Positions 36,498-47,473 are shown, counted from the first letter of the stretch. The stretch is 64,000 nt of DNA from Batkoa obscura (GCA_030770535.1 JASVEC010000011.1:372001-436000), one strand, 5' to 3'. Translations and numbers: made by a program. The notes: generated by a model from the sequence alone, not told the origin.

Positions 36498-37783
36498 TTG
36501 ATGATAGTTTAATGATGGTTTTTATGTTTAAGAAATAAAATAGTATTGCTTCAAGTATATTGTTTGTAATATTTTATAACGGGCTTAAGGTAAAGATAGA
36601 TTTCTTTGTGGCTAAGAATTTTTTTCAGTAGTTAATTTTATGATTTCAGAAATAGCATCATCGGTTATCATTAATTTGAGAGAAATTCAATTATTTTGAT
36701 AAGTTGAATCTTTATGGCTATTTTTTCTGAAGGACCCTAAGAAATTATTACAAGTAATAATTAATGGATTGAATTTAAGAAGTAAAAAGTTTAATTATTA
36801 AAAAAATAAAATAACTATTAATTATAATAAAACAGCTTGTAGTTAGACATTTTTTATTATTTTAGTTTAAAGTTGCTTTTTTTAAATATAAACTTAATAA
36901 CTATGAATTTATATATATTTTTAACTTTGTATTAAATAAATTTAGCTTTAAGTTCAAAAAAATAAAGGATATTTAGCTGCAAGCTGTTTTAATAAACTTT
37001 TTAAAGTTTTTAATATATAAAGTTATTAGTTATAATATTAAATATTTTTTACATAAAAAATATAACTGCAGTAATTCTATATCTTTAACGTTTTAGATTT
37101 GCCCAAAAAGAGAGAGTACTTTAGAGATGACGATAAGTTAGTTTAGATCTGTTTTGGTTTTTTCCCAGTATTAGCTGGTGTTTTTTTAAACTTTATGCTG
37201 ATTAAAAAATGGGCAAAAAAATGTCATCAAAAATGGTTATTTTTATTTACTGTGTTGAAACCTGTCTATATATGGGGGTGTTTTTTGGTTTCATTATTTT
37301 TTCCATTTTTTAAGCGCTATTTGAGTGGAAAGATTGTTGGTAAAATTCTTAAACAAAAAAATACATCCCCATATAGCTGTTGAGTCTTTATTGCGGACTT
37401 AGCTAGATTTTATTTTTGAATAAACAGTTAATTAAAATTATACTTAGGTCTAAACATTATGACTTTGGAAAAACTAAGCAAACAAATGATTGATTCTAAA
37501 AATCTCGCTAAAGTAACTGTAATGAAACCGCAATAGCATTATCTAGATTCTCAATAAAAAAATTCGTTTTGATCAAGCCAATAATAATAAAGTTAATTAA
37601 AAATTTACGATTTTTAGTGTAAGATCAACGTTCGAGAAGAATAAGAGATCAAGAGGAATAAAACAATAGCATCAATTAACATAACTAAAAACCAATTTAT
37701 TTTTATTTTGCTTTTATATTCTATTTTATATTCATTTTTATATCAATTGCTAATTAATTCTACTACTAGAATTACAAAAAATA
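36498..37783. other. Intergenic with MITE M12
   Basis: 3' flank of the transporter and promoter side of the pseudo-trypsin gene. Apart from the MITE at 37274-37370 I see no gene; a 62-codon frame at 37195 runs through the MITE and is spurious. Confidence 0.55.
37274..37370. mobile_element. TE-A-type MITE M12
   Basis: 97 bp, GGGGGTGT...ACATCCCC, ATAT on both sides; one of the best preserved copies, with the TTGGTTTCA block that also occurs in TE-A termini. Confidence 0.92.
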
Positions 37784-38710
37784 ATGAAATTACTTTACTT
37801 TTTACTATCATTAAACTTGATTATTTGCAATACCAATTTAATCAAAAATCAAACCAACGTAATATATAAAGTGATACCCAATGCAAGAGAAAAAACAGGG
37901 TTTCCTGATACAATTGAAAAAAACAGTTTACCAGATGCTAGAGAAAGGACTAGTTTCCCTAATGAGATTGAAAATAGTAATTCGCTTGATGTAATCCAAA
38001 GAAGCAAGGTTTCAACTTTTCAGAAAACTCTTGATTTCCCTGGCCTTGAAGTGAAACCAAAATATCGTTATAGTTGGGTTGCTAGTTTAGAATATGAACA
38101 AAAACATGTATGTTCGGGCACTTTATATCTCGGTAACTTGATAATTACTGCCGCCTCTTGTATAAAAGGTAAGTTGAGTGATTGGCGAGCAAGTAGTAAA
38201 CGTCATGATTTAGATATCTCTGCAGATAAAGAAAAAAGCAAATATTTTGCAGTCAAGTCCACCCATATTCATCCAGAATATGTACCAGCAACTAAAGCGT
38301 ATGATATTTCGATTTGGAAGATAGATGCACCTCAAAGTAATAACAATTTAATAAAATTAGATGATGGACGATGGTCGAATGCAGGTGATTTTTTATTAAC
38401 AGTTATTGGATGGGGAGTTGGTAATAATTATTCCAATTTACAAAGGGAAATCCAAATTAGTATTATCCGAGGGAGTAAATGTCGACCATTACATGAAAAT
38501 TTAGATAATTTTTCTCAGTTTTGTGTTAGTTATCCACAAGGTGCTACCAATTATTGTCAATATGAGCCAGGTGCTCCTATTACTATTTTGAAAAATGGAG
38601 AACTTTTGTTAGTGGGCATCGCGGCCTCGGATGTGTGTATTGATGACAAAAACCCAGGCATCTTTATTAAAGCAGGGGCTTTCATTAAGTTTATTAATAA
38701 TTTTATTTAA
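37784..38710 (+). CDS. Secreted trypsin-fold pseudoprotease
   Basis: Single-exon, 308 aa, uninterrupted. Signal peptide (about residues 1-16), then a ~70-residue extension with imperfect repeats (NAREKTGFPDTIE / DARERTSFPNEIE), then a chymotrypsin-fold domain (about 92-308). Compared with the active trypsin at 58313: the catalytic His is Ser125 (TAASC instead of SAAHC), the Asp is kept (Asp174, AYDISIWK), and the catalytic Ser is Pro262 (CQYEPGAP instead of CQGDSGGP). The activation site R-IVGG is replaced by FPGLEV, so zymogen processing is lost too. The fold markers GWG, FCVSYPQG and the paired cysteines remain. An intact frame with several independent losses of catalytic residues argues for a kept non-enzymatic role (binding, decoy or inhibitor adaptor) rather than a fresh pseudogene; the role itself is unknown. 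Confidence 0.85.
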   Translation: MKLLYFLLSLNLIICNTNLIKNQTNVIYKVIPNAREKTGFPDTIEKNSLPDARERTSFPNEIENSNSLDVIQRSKVSTFQKTLDFPGLEVKPKYRYSWVASLEYEQKHVCSGTLYLGNLIITAASCIKGKLSDWRASSKRHDLDISADKEKSKYFAVKSTHIHPEYVPATKAYDISIWKIDAPQSNNNLIKLDDGRWSNAGDFLLTVIGWGVGNNYSNLQREIQISIIRGSKCRPLHENLDNFSQFCVSYPQGATNYCQYEPGAPITILKNGELLLVGIAASDVCIDDKNPGIFIKAGAFIKFINNFI

Positions 38711-39350
38711 CTTTTGAAAGACTACATGGCACAAATTATTATGTTAAGATGGATTATGTTTTGTATCCATGATATGGACGTTTACTTATAAACGTGTTTT
38801 TTATTTGTTATTAAATAGTAATAAAATTTCAAATTATAATGAATTGAAATTCTTGGATTTAGTATTCTTTGATGAAATTGTCTATTTTAAAGCTTCTAAA
38901 GGGTTAAAATTAATAGCTTATTTTCAATTAAAAGTATCAAAAATAATAGTGTTTTAGTTAAGCAATTGTAAGGGTTATATATAAAAGAATTGAAATCAAA
39001 ATCAAAATAATTGACAATAAACTTTAAAGATTTTAATTTTAATTTATTTAATATTTTTATCTAATTTTAATTTTAATATTATTAAACATCCATAAAATCT
39101 ACTATTTCTTTGAATATCTGAAGTATGAAATTTTAACTGAAAATTAAAAATTTAGTAGCTGTTTGCTAAGTCAATCAAAATAAATGGAAATTTACTTCGG
39201 ATTTTAAAAAAAATCTAGATTTGATGTTTATGCTAAGGATTAAGGAGTTGGGACTAAAAGGGGTAGTGAAAGAAGTATATAAGCATTCGGATATAAAAAA
39301 AGCGGCAATAATAAAATTATTATTTCAATCAAGTTTAATATCAATATAAG
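38711..39350. other. Intergenic
   Basis: 3' flank of the pseudo-trypsin and promoter of the F-box gene; contains no supported gene. A 62-codon frame at 38769 is AT-rich noise. Confidence 0.5.
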
Positions 39351-40793
39351 ATGTGGTATAGTATTAACGAGCTACCGTTGAAAGTGATTATCAAAATCTT
39401 TTTAAAATTAGATATAAAAACAATTATCAAAGTCAGCAATATAAATAATAAAAAATTAAATTTAATAATTAAATCTCAATTATTTTGGAAACAAAAGATA
39501 CGCATCGATTTTCCTTGGTTTAATAGTAATTCATTTAGAATTAAAGAATATAAGTTATTATATATTTATAAATTATTGTGGAAAAATGAAATGATTGGAA
39601 TGGGCGAAAATAAATTTGGTAGTTTAGGTACCTTGGAACTAGGTAAGTTAATAATTAATAATTTATAATAGTATGTTTTTTTATATTATTTAATTGATTC
39701 TTTAGGTAAACAATATTATAAATTAGATTCTATAAATTACAATTTAAAATTTGATTATGGTAAATATTATTCCATTATAAAATTCAATAATTATCGATAT
39801 TATTATTTTGGATGTATAAATAGTAATAATATTGTTGAAAATAAAATGAATTTACCAGTTTGTATTAATCATTTATTTAAAAATCAAATAATAATAGATT
39901 ATTCTTGTGGAAGTGGACATTGTTTATTTAAAAATAATAAGAATGAATTATATTTATTAAAAGATTTAACAGAGATGATAATACCCATTCAATTTGATAT
40001 AAAATATCATCAAATTAATCAATTTCATAGTAATTTAAATGGTAATTTAATATTGTTAGATAATTTATATTTAATAAGATTTAATTTTAACTTTAATTCC
40101 TCTTATTATTATTATTATAATTTAATATTACCTATATTTGATAAGAAGGAAGTTATTATTAAAATGGATTGTAATAATTATTTCAATATAATATTGACGA
40201 ATCAATATAAATGTTATATTTATTTATTACCTAATTTAAACTATTTAAATAATAATACCAATAATTATGTATTAAATAATAATAATAGTAATTATTATAT
40301 TAATTATATTAAATTAATTAAAGATAAAATTATATTAAATTTAAATTTAAGTAAAAAATTGAATTTAAATATAATAGATATTATATTAAAAGAAGATATA
40401 GTTTATTTATTAACAAATAATAATTTATTAATTTGGATTAGTTTTCAACCATTATTAAAGATATTAGGTAGTATGTGTATTGGTAAATCAAATAGTATTC
40501 AAATTCAAAAAATGTATTTAAATCAAAATAAATTATATTTTTTAACAAAAGAAGGGGAATTAATTAAACTCAATATAATGGATGATAAACAAGTTTATAA
40601 TATGGAATTAAAAAAAATGAATAGTAATTTAATTAAAGAAAATAATAAATATTTTTTAAAATCTTTTAATCAAATTTATCCCAACTTAAATTATGAATTT
40701 GATTCCAATTTATTTATATTAAATTATTATCCAAATCAATTTAATCAATTTTTAAATGTATTAGATTTATCTTTATTACCAAAAATTAATTAA
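39351..40793 (+). CDS. F-box and RCC1-like repeat protein
   Basis: Two exons, 39351-39642 and 39706-40793, join to 459 aa. Residues 1-60 resemble an F-box (ELPLKVIIKIFLKLDIKTII...FWKQKI), the Skp1-binding element of SCF ubiquitin ligases. After it come sequences like RCC1/beta-propeller blades: GMGENKFGSLG, DYSCGSGHCLFKN, YLLTNNNLLIWIS. The blades are weak and Asn/Ile/Leu-rich, so the repeat count is uncertain. By family analogy it would present a substrate to an SCF complex; the substrate is unknown. The intron is 63 bases. Confidence 0.75.
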
Positions 40794-41142
40794 TTAACTA
40801 ATGTTATAATATTATAATATTATAATATTTACTTCTAATTTTTTCATCTCTCAGTTAGTTTAGTTTAATTTCTCTTATTTCAATGTCTTTTATTCCTTCC
40901 TTAAGATTCCATCATTGTAATATAATTATAATTGATTTTTACCACTTTATCAAACTATTATTAAATAACCATATTGTCATATTATATGTTCCTTCTAACC
41001 TATTTCATACTTGTATACTTTAATTTTCAATGATAATAATAAACAAAAAAACCATAATTAATATATAATAATAAAAATAAATTAATTTAAAAAAATATAT
41101 TTTATTTAAATTATAAAATATATATATTTATAATTAAGAAAT
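40794..41142. other. Intergenic between convergent genes
   Basis: Shared 3' region of the F-box gene and DPBB gene 1, with a short TAATATTA repeat near 40803-40830. No gene seen. Confidence 0.55.
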
Positions 41143-42570
41143 TTAATCATCACCAAAATAAACTTCCATTGCATCACCTCTAGTGTATTCTGATAATTCA
41201 AATATTTGATTTTCTTGACTATCTTTTATTTCTTCGGGTTCTTTTTTATTATCTCCATTATCTTTAGTTATGTTATCTTTTTTTTGAGGTTTTTCTTTCT
41301 TTTTATCCTTTTTATTATCTTTTTTGGGTTTTTCTTTCTTCTGATCTTTATCATTATCTTTTTTAGATTTATCTTTATCACCCTTTTTGCGGTAATTAAT
41401 GTGATTTATGTGTTTAAGATCTTCTCTCCCGTTACTCTCATAAACATGATATTTACGTTCAACATTATTCTTATCATCTTTTTTAGCTTTTTCTTTGACT
41501 GAATTAGGTCTCATTCTACGGAAAGTATGTTTAGTAATATTATTAACATCATTTGAAACTTTTTTAGAAGGTCGATTTTTCACTTCACGAAAGTCGATGT
41601 CAGCAATATCTCCAATATCATCTCTAGCGTTTCCACTCTTATCATTGGTAGTAGCTAAAGGTTCCATTTTACGGTAATTAACATTATCTTCATTATTATC
41701 ATTGTCATCATCAGTTTGAGATTTAGAAATTGCTTCAAGATCATCTCTATCATTATCATATAATAGACCATCGTTATCTTTATAACTTGAATGTTGAGTT
41801 TTTTTCTTATCATTTGTAGCATCTAATTGTTTATTATTCTTATAATCAATGACATTAAATTCAAGATCTTTTATATCTTTTCTAGTCTCTGTCATTTTTC
41901 CTTTATTTTTATTATATTGCTTACTAAACTTTTTTGAATCACCATCAGTAACAACTCTAGGTCTTTTATTTGATAATGATGCTTGAAAATTTGAATTATT
42001 AGATTCATCAAAATGCTCTGAATTGTAAAGATAATCAATATCTTGTTTAGAAGTAAAAGCATCACTTGTTTGGGTGTTATCTTGATTTTCAGTCTCATTA
42101 ATATCAAGCTTCTTTTTTTTCCCCTTTCCTTTGCCAGATTCATTCAGTCCAGGAGTTTTATAATTCCCACCTTTAAGAATACCTTTACAATGACTAGCCT
42201 CAACTTTTTCCCATTTGGCATCAAATCTTCCAGTATTAATACCAAATAATTGAATAAATGATTTTTTATTTAAATCTAATCCAAAGCCACCTTTATCTAC
42301 TGCCATAACATAAACAAATTTACCATTTTTTGCAGTAACTTTTAAACATGCACCACACTCATTTAAAGTTAAAGATTGAACTGCAGTGATTCTATTGATA
42401 TCCATATGACTACCTTTATAACCACAGAATACACGATTGGTATCTAAACGAGGTAGATCAACATCATAGTAATGAGTACTGATTTTCGCCTTCCCAGAAG
42501 TGCCACAGGTAACGAGGGTGATTAAATAAGTTAATAAAATTAAGTTTAAATTCATTCTTGAGTTACTCAC
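41143..42570 (-). CDS. Secreted DPBB (expansin/RlpA-like) protein 1 with charged repeat tail
   Basis: Single-exon, 475 aa. Signal peptide (residues 6-25), then a double-psi beta-barrel domain (about 28-130): THYYDVDLP, FCGYKG (Cys49), ITAVQSLTLNECGAC (Cys72, Cys75), VYVMAVDKGGFGLDL (Asp92), FDAKWEKVEASHC (Cys128). This layout matches expansin-, barwin- and RlpA-like DPBBs, some of which bind or loosen polysaccharide. A GKGKGKKKK linker leads to a ~330-residue Lys/Asp/Asn-rich tail with recurring modules of the form R-x-D-[IL]-x-[DE]-[IFL]...[FY]-R-[KR] (for example GREDLKHINHINYRKK) and a KKDNKKDKKKEKP stretch. The final residues (EYTRGDAMEVYFGDD) differ from copies 2 and 3. The first ~148 codons are almost identical in DNA to those of copies 2 and 3. 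Secreted or wall-associated role inferred. Confidence 0.85.
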   Translation of the reverse strand: MSNSRMNLNLILLTYLITLVTCGTSGKAKISTHYYDVDLPRLDTNRVFCGYKGSHMDINRITAVQSLTLNECGACLKVTAKNGKFVYVMAVDKGGFGLDLNKKSFIQLFGINTGRFDAKWEKVEASHCKGILKGGNYKTPGLNESGKGKGKKKKLDINETENQDNTQTSDAFTSKQDIDYLYNSEHFDESNNSNFQASLSNKRPRVVTDGDSKKFSKQYNKNKGKMTETRKDIKDLEFNVIDYKNNKQLDATNDKKKTQHSSYKDNDGLLYDNDRDDLEAISKSQTDDDNDNNEDNVNYRKMEPLATTNDKSGNARDDIGDIADIDFREVKNRPSKKVSNDVNNITKHTFRRMRPNSVKEKAKKDDKNNVERKYHVYESNGREDLKHINHINYRKKGDKDKSKKDNDKDQKKEKPKKDNKKDKKKEKPQKKDNITKDNGDNKKEPEEIKDSQENQIFELSEYTRGDAMEVYFGDD

Positions 42571-43295
42571 AGAGTTTAAGTTCTATTTGTATAAAATTTC
42601 GATTTAGTCATTTTATATAGTATTGTTTTATTGTTTTATTGTTTTATTCAAAAATGTGATTATTTGATTTTGTATGTTCTATATACAACCATAGCATACT
42701 ACCATTTCTATATTTGAATTTGATATTCATTTAACTACTGAAAGTTAATAAAATTTTAATTAATTATTCTACTTTTAAATCAGTTGATTTTTCTTCTTTT
42801 GAAATTTTATATTTTTGAGCTGTTTACTTTTTTTTGAATTTATAAGTGAATTGAAATTGAATAAATTAATTAATTATGATTTTGAATAAATGTCGCTTAC
42901 CTTTTATGAAAATCGTTAAATTTTTAAATTGGGATTGAAATATATAAAAGCAATGACTAATTGAACTATCAATTTACTATCAATGGATTAGATGATATAT
43001 GGTATAAAAAAAGTATTTATTGTGTAATTGTCAATATGGCAAATGTTAATAGAAAACTGAAGAATTTATCAAAGGGGTTATTAGGATAGAATGGCGTTAT
43101 AATAGGATGATAGAATAAGATTGTAAAGAATAAACAGTGATTAATTGAGGAAGTTACAAATTCAAGTTATTTAAAAAGCATTCGCGTTATTGAGAAAACT
43201 TGATTTGAAACATTGAAATTAATTATTTTTATTTCGACATTAATAAAAAAATAGAAAGAGTGACAAATCGACTCACTTTTTGAATTCCACTATGT
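42571..43295. other. Upstream region of DPBB gene 1
   Basis: Contains a TATA-type element close to the gene and a GTTTTATT simple repeat near 42622-42648. No gene seen up to the nested MITEs. Confidence 0.5.
42611..42620 (-). promoter_or_regulatory. TATA-like element of DPBB gene 1
   Basis: CTATATAAAA on the coding strand about 41-50 bases before the ATG; the same string stands before DPBB gene 2. The intervening leader CACAGAGTTT is shared as well. Confidence 0.5.
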
Positions 43296-43493
43296 GGGGG
43301 TGTTTTTTTTGGCTTCATTTTTTCCGTTTCTTAAGTGCTATTTGGGGATGTTTTTTTTGTTTAAGAATTTTACTAACAATTTTTCCACTCAAATAGTGTC
43401 TAAAAGATGGAAAAAGTGATGAAACCAAAAAAAACATCCCCATTTGAGTGGAAAAATTGTTAGCAAAATCCCCAAACAAAAAAATATATCCTC
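43296..43493. mobile_element. TE-A-type MITE M13 (outer), split by another MITE
   Basis: Outer copy GGGGGTGT...ATCCTC flanked by ATGT on both sides (43292-43295, 43494-43497). It is interrupted at CTATTTGAG by a second copy in the opposite orientation (43344-43441). A non-ATAT duplication proves that the 4 bases are duplicated target, not part of the element. Confidence 0.92.
43344..43441. mobile_element. TE-A-type MITE M13b nested in M13
   Basis: 98 bp, GGGGATGT...ACATCCCC, flanked by ATTT on both sides (43340-43343, 43442-43445), which is a duplication of the outer element's own sequence. Confidence 0.92.
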
Positions 43494-43619
43494 ATGTTTG
43501 AATATTAAAAACAAAGAAAACCAAAATATTTGAATAATATTAACCAGAAAATTATAAGTTCATGATTGTTCCAAGTAAAAAAGAATGAATCAATTGAAAT
43601 CCAACATGGACACTTTTAC

Positions 43620-44509
43620 TTATCTACAACTAATTTTTTTAATCAAACACTTGACCTCATTAACAATACCAGTATGTAAAGTAAGTACTAACAAAGTACT
43701 AAAAATCATACCCAAAATAAATAAAAAGGCAGCAACTGAATTGAATATTGAAGCATATATAAAATAATCATCAAATTTATATTTCAATGTTGATTCACAA
43801 AATAAACAAATAAGTGAACCTAACATACATGTACCATGAATAAATAAAATTGAATAAACCTTAATAATTGCTTTTTTAAAACCTTGAAGTCGATTACTAC
43901 TTATTTCAATAGTCGATTACGATCCTAAACTCATTATTTGTTTAAATTCACTAATTTCATTTGCTATACAATAATAGGAATAAGTTAAAAATCTAACGCC
44001 AATAAAACAACTCAATAGACAATAATGGTAACCAAATGAAGCCAATATACTATTAGTAACGTTTAGTAAACGACTTGCTTTTACCGAAGAAATTATAAAT
44101 GAATTGGTTGCAGCACAGATAATTAATAAAATTATAAAAAGGATTAAATTAATTATTATAGAATAATAAATGTAATTAAATAAATCAATGTTTTTGGTTT
44201 TGGTTAATCTTTCCATGGCTACTAAAGAACCTAATATAATTTCACTTTGATAAGTAAAATAATATTATAAATCCATAAAGGGTACAACTATATTGGTTTT
44301 CAATTAATCTTTTTTCATAAATTAAATAACACGTGAAACCGAATAATACAATAATTTGGCAAGATACTCTAAAGCAGCTATTATTATAGTTAGTTTGATA
44401 TCGTTCTCTTTAATCGATAATTTGCAAAATAAATTAAAAATGAATTGCTTACTAAACATATAGATGTTATACAGATACCTACTAAATAGAATGGACCAAA
44501 GATATACAT
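43620..44509 (-). pseudogene. Rhodopsin-like (class A) seven-helix receptor pseudogene
   Basis: Consecutive hydrophobic helices in class A order are readable on the minus strand, but in changing frames: FYLVGICITSICLVSNSFLIYF (helix 1), an LTIIIAALEYLAK helix 2, NQYSCTLYGFIILFYL with the conserved Cys of helix 3, SEIILGSLVAMERL (helix 3 end, ERL in place of DRY), INLILFIILLIICA and later helices to VLTLHTGIVNEVKCL. Breaks seen: an in-frame TAA after KRTISN, at least one frameshift before NQYSC, another between FYL and SEIIL, and an in-frame TAA near 43917 within a local GTAATCGAC direct repeat. Introns do not account for all of them. A decayed member of a receptor family; the ligand is unknown. 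Confidence 0.65.
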
Positions 44510-44557
44510 TAAGGTTAGATTAAGCAATTATGTTAAATTAATATTCCAACTCTATAT

Positions 44558-44656
44558 GGGGATGTATTTTTTCGTTTAAGAATTTTATTAACAATCTTTC
44601 CGTTTAAATAGTGCTTGAAAAGTGGAAAAAGTAATGAAACCAAAAAAAACATCACC
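44558..44656. mobile_element. TE-A-type MITE M14
   Basis: 99 bp, GGGGATGT...CATCACC, ATAT on both sides; lies just upstream of the receptor pseudogene. Confidence 0.9.
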
Positions 44657-44660
44657 ATAT

Positions 44661-45724
44661 AGTACAGTTTAATATTAACTTTGGAGTATTGTATAAAAGT
44701 AAATTGCTTTATTATTGTATTAAATGTTCAATTTTAGTGGGTTGTTTTGAACTTTCTATTCCACTTCCTTTACCATAATGTATTTACTTTATTAAATGCC
44801 ATTGATTTAATTTCAACTGAAATTGATTCTATTTTGTAGAATATTATTGATTGAAGTCATTTTCTAATATCAATATTATAGCTTAATTTCATTATTATTT
44901 GTTACATCTGTAAACATAAATCTAACAGCATCAGCTAACAAAATAAGGTTATATCTTAGTTCTATAACCTCCATTAAACGATTTGACTTTCAAGTTTTGT
45001 CCACTCACACAACTGCAAGTAAAAAGTTTTAAGGGTATTTACAAACAAATTATGCATTAAAGTAGCTTAATAGCTGTATATTATAAATATTTTTGCCTAA
45101 ATTACACCTTTTTGAAATATATATAAAGCTCTGATAGTTAGCAATTACAAGTAGGAAAATTCCAAAAACTAAGCAAAATACTAGGGATTTATAGTACTTT
45201 GTTTAGTTTTTTTGCTTACAGTTGCTACCTATCGAAGTTTTATACATTTCTCAAAAAGGTACAATATAAAATATAATATGGAGTTGGTTTATTATGTAAT
45301 ACAATTTGTTACCATCGAAATTACTGGTGTCAATTCAATTTGATTCAAAATTTAAAGTGTCTATATACACTTTAATGTTGTAAAAAACTATTGGGATTTT
45401 ATTATGCTCTTTTACATACAATGTAAGTTCAAACTATCCCAAAACTTCAAGCAGCTTTAAAGATCAAGTCTCAACCAGTAATCGTAAAATCGAATTTGTT
45501 ATTGTTTTATCGTGTGAATTTAATTCCACTTTATTTCTGTTAATATAATTTTTAAATTAGTTAAATTTCATAAAGTATTTTACGTTGAAATTTAATACTA
45601 GAAATTGTTAACTATTAATATTCTATAGTATAATAACAAAGGGTAGTTTCGGAACAAAATATTAAAGAATGAATTTTTATTTTAAATTTTATAAATAATC
45701 CATATTTATAAATAAAAATAGTAA
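44661..45724. other. Intergenic, AT-rich
   Basis: Between MITE M14 and the 3' end of DPBB gene 2. A short inverted pairing exists around 45085-45260 (AAATTACACCTTTTTGA and TTTCTCAAAAAGGTACAA parts), too weak to call an element. No gene seen. Confidence 0.45.
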
Positions 45725-47473
45725 TTATGGATAAATATCTTCCATGTCTCTTCTTGTATAACCAACTATTTTATCATCGTTTTTGATAGCATTTATTCTT
45801 CTGTTACTATCTTTTTTGGAGGGCTTATCATGTTGTTTATCTTTTTCATCTTTTTTCTGAGGTTTATCTTGTTGTTTGCCATTGTTACTTTTTTTACGAT
45901 AGCTAATATTGATAATATCATTAAGATCATCAACACTGTTACCTTCTCTTGCAAAGTTTTCAGGTTGATTATTATCTTCATTGATCTTATTTTTTTTAGT
46001 TTTTTCTTTGAATGAATTGGGTCTCACTTTACGAAAACTAAATTCACTGATATCATCAATATCATTTCTAACAAGTTCTTTTCGGGAATTGTTAATATTA
46101 AAGGGCTTAATTTGACGAAAATTAATATCATTATCGTTATCATTAAATTCACTGAATTTTCTAACATCATGTCGTCCATTTTTGGAGGGACGATTATGGA
46201 TCTTACGATAATTAACATCATCCTTATCTTCCTCTTCTTCTTCTTCACCATGTTTTTCAAAGCGCCTAAGATCATCTCTGCCGTTACCTCTTATGGTGGT
46301 GAAAGTAGTAGGAAGAAACTCTTTAGTACCCTTATGATTCTGATTTTTTGGTTTCTTTAAATCCTTTTTGTTATTGTGATGTTTTTCAGATTTTGATTTT
46401 TCTTTTCTAAACTCAAAATCAAAATCTTCAATATCGTTTCGGACATTCCCTCGAATTTCATTGGTAATTTTTAATGGTTGGATTTTACGATAATCAACTT
46501 TATAGGAGTTATCAATCTTTTCAGAATCTCTTCTTTTTAAACTCCTTCTATAAGGATCTTTGATATCTCTTCTAGTATCGGTAAGTTCCTCTCCATCCTT
46601 GTTTCTGCCTTGAAGATTAGCACTATTCAAATTCTTATCACTGATAACTTCTGGTTTTCTTTCTTTTGGATTGTGTTTCATTTTTCGAAAATTGTGATCT
46701 TCGAAAAAATCTGAGTCATAAAGATATTTAATATCTTCTTTAGATGTAGGAATAACACGATATTTTATGGCTTCATTATCATCATCATCATCATTAATTT
46801 CTTGGATATCGCTTCTGGTTTTACTATTCTTCTTTTTTCTAAAATCAACAGAGTTGGAATATTGAGAATTATAAAAATCATCTATATCATCTCTAGATCT
46901 ACCTTGTCGGAAGTTAATATCATCATTAATAGCTCCAATTTCATTAATATCGCTTACGGTATGATGTCTACCAGCTTCAAGGATCTTTATAGGGGATTTG
47001 GATTCAACATTATCATCTCCCTTCTTTCCTTTTTTACCAGATCCATTCAGTCCAGGAGTTTTATAATTCCCACCTTTAAGAATACCTTTACAATGACTAG
47101 CCTCAACTTTTTCCCATTTGGCATCAAATCTTCCAGTATTAATACCAAATAATTGAATAAATGATTTTTTATTTAAATCTAATCCAAAGCCACCTTTATC
47201 TACTGCCATAACATAAACAAATTTACCATTTTTTGCAGTAACTTTTAAACATGCACCACACTCATTTAAAGTTAAAGATTGAACTGCAGTGATTCTATTG
47301 ATATCCATATGACTACCTTTATAACCACAGAATACACGATTGGTATCTAAACGAGGTAGATCAACATCATAGTAATGAGTACTGATTTTCGCCTTCCCAG
47401 AAGTGCCACAGGTAACGAGGGTGATTAAATAAGTTAATGAAATTAAGTTTAAATTCATTCTTGAGTTACTCAC
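45725..47473 (-). CDS. Secreted DPBB protein 2 with charged repeat tail
   Basis: Single-exon, 582 aa. The first 144 residues equal those of copy 1 except for one or two substitutions, including Cys49, Cys72, Cys75 and Cys128 of the DPBB barrel. The linker differs (GSGKKGKKGDDN). The tail is built of repeating modules such as RSRDDIDDFYNSQYSNSVDF, SKEDIKYLYD..HNFRKMKH, GRDDLRRFEKH..NYRKIH, RNDIEDFDFEFRKEK and VDDLNDIINISYRKKS, ending VGYTRRDMEDIYP. A central segment and the last ~105 residues are identical or nearly so to copy 3, while the parts between are unique, so the gene is a mosaic. Charge alternates between basic (KK, RK) and acidic (DDD, EEEEE) blocks, predicting disorder. Role inferred as secreted or wall-surface. 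Confidence 0.85.
   Translation of the reverse strand: MSNSRMNLNLISLTYLITLVTCGTSGKAKISTHYYDVDLPRLDTNRVFCGYKGSHMDINRITAVQSLTLNECGACLKVTAKNGKFVYVMAVDKGGFGLDLNKKSFIQLFGINTGRFDAKWEKVEASHCKGILKGGNYKTPGLNGSGKKGKKGDDNVESKSPIKILEAGRHHTVSDINEIGAINDDINFRQGRSRDDIDDFYNSQYSNSVDFRKKKNSKTRSDIQEINDDDDDNEAIKYRVIPTSKEDIKYLYDSDFFEDHNFRKMKHNPKERKPEVISDKNLNSANLQGRNKDGEELTDTRRDIKDPYRRSLKRRDSEKIDNSYKVDYRKIQPLKITNEIRGNVRNDIEDFDFEFRKEKSKSEKHHNNKKDLKKPKNQNHKGTKEFLPTTFTTIRGNGRDDLRRFEKHGEEEEEEDKDDVNYRKIHNRPSKNGRHDVRKFSEFNDNDNDINFRQIKPFNINNSRKELVRNDIDDISEFSFRKVRPNSFKEKTKKNKINEDNNQPENFAREGNSVDDLNDIINISYRKKSNNGKQQDKPQKKDEKDKQHDKPSKKDSNRRINAIKNDDKIVGYTRRDMEDIYP

Noticed and set aside
37195-37383. 62-codon plus-strand frame ending in a MITE (similarly 56364-56555 and 20777-21016)
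   Set aside because: The frames exist only because MITE sequence is open in that phase; the upstream parts differ completely.
41206-41502. Long hydrophobic plus-strand frames opposite the DPBB tails (also 46112-46360, 49170-49634)
   Set aside because: They are antisense shadows: Lys/Asp-rich codons on the minus strand read as Phe/Ile/Leu on the other. No start context, domain or conservation of their own.
43296-43493. Nested palindromic block considered as a CRISPR-like or tandem array
   Set aside because: Only two copies, explained fully by one MITE inside another with target duplications.
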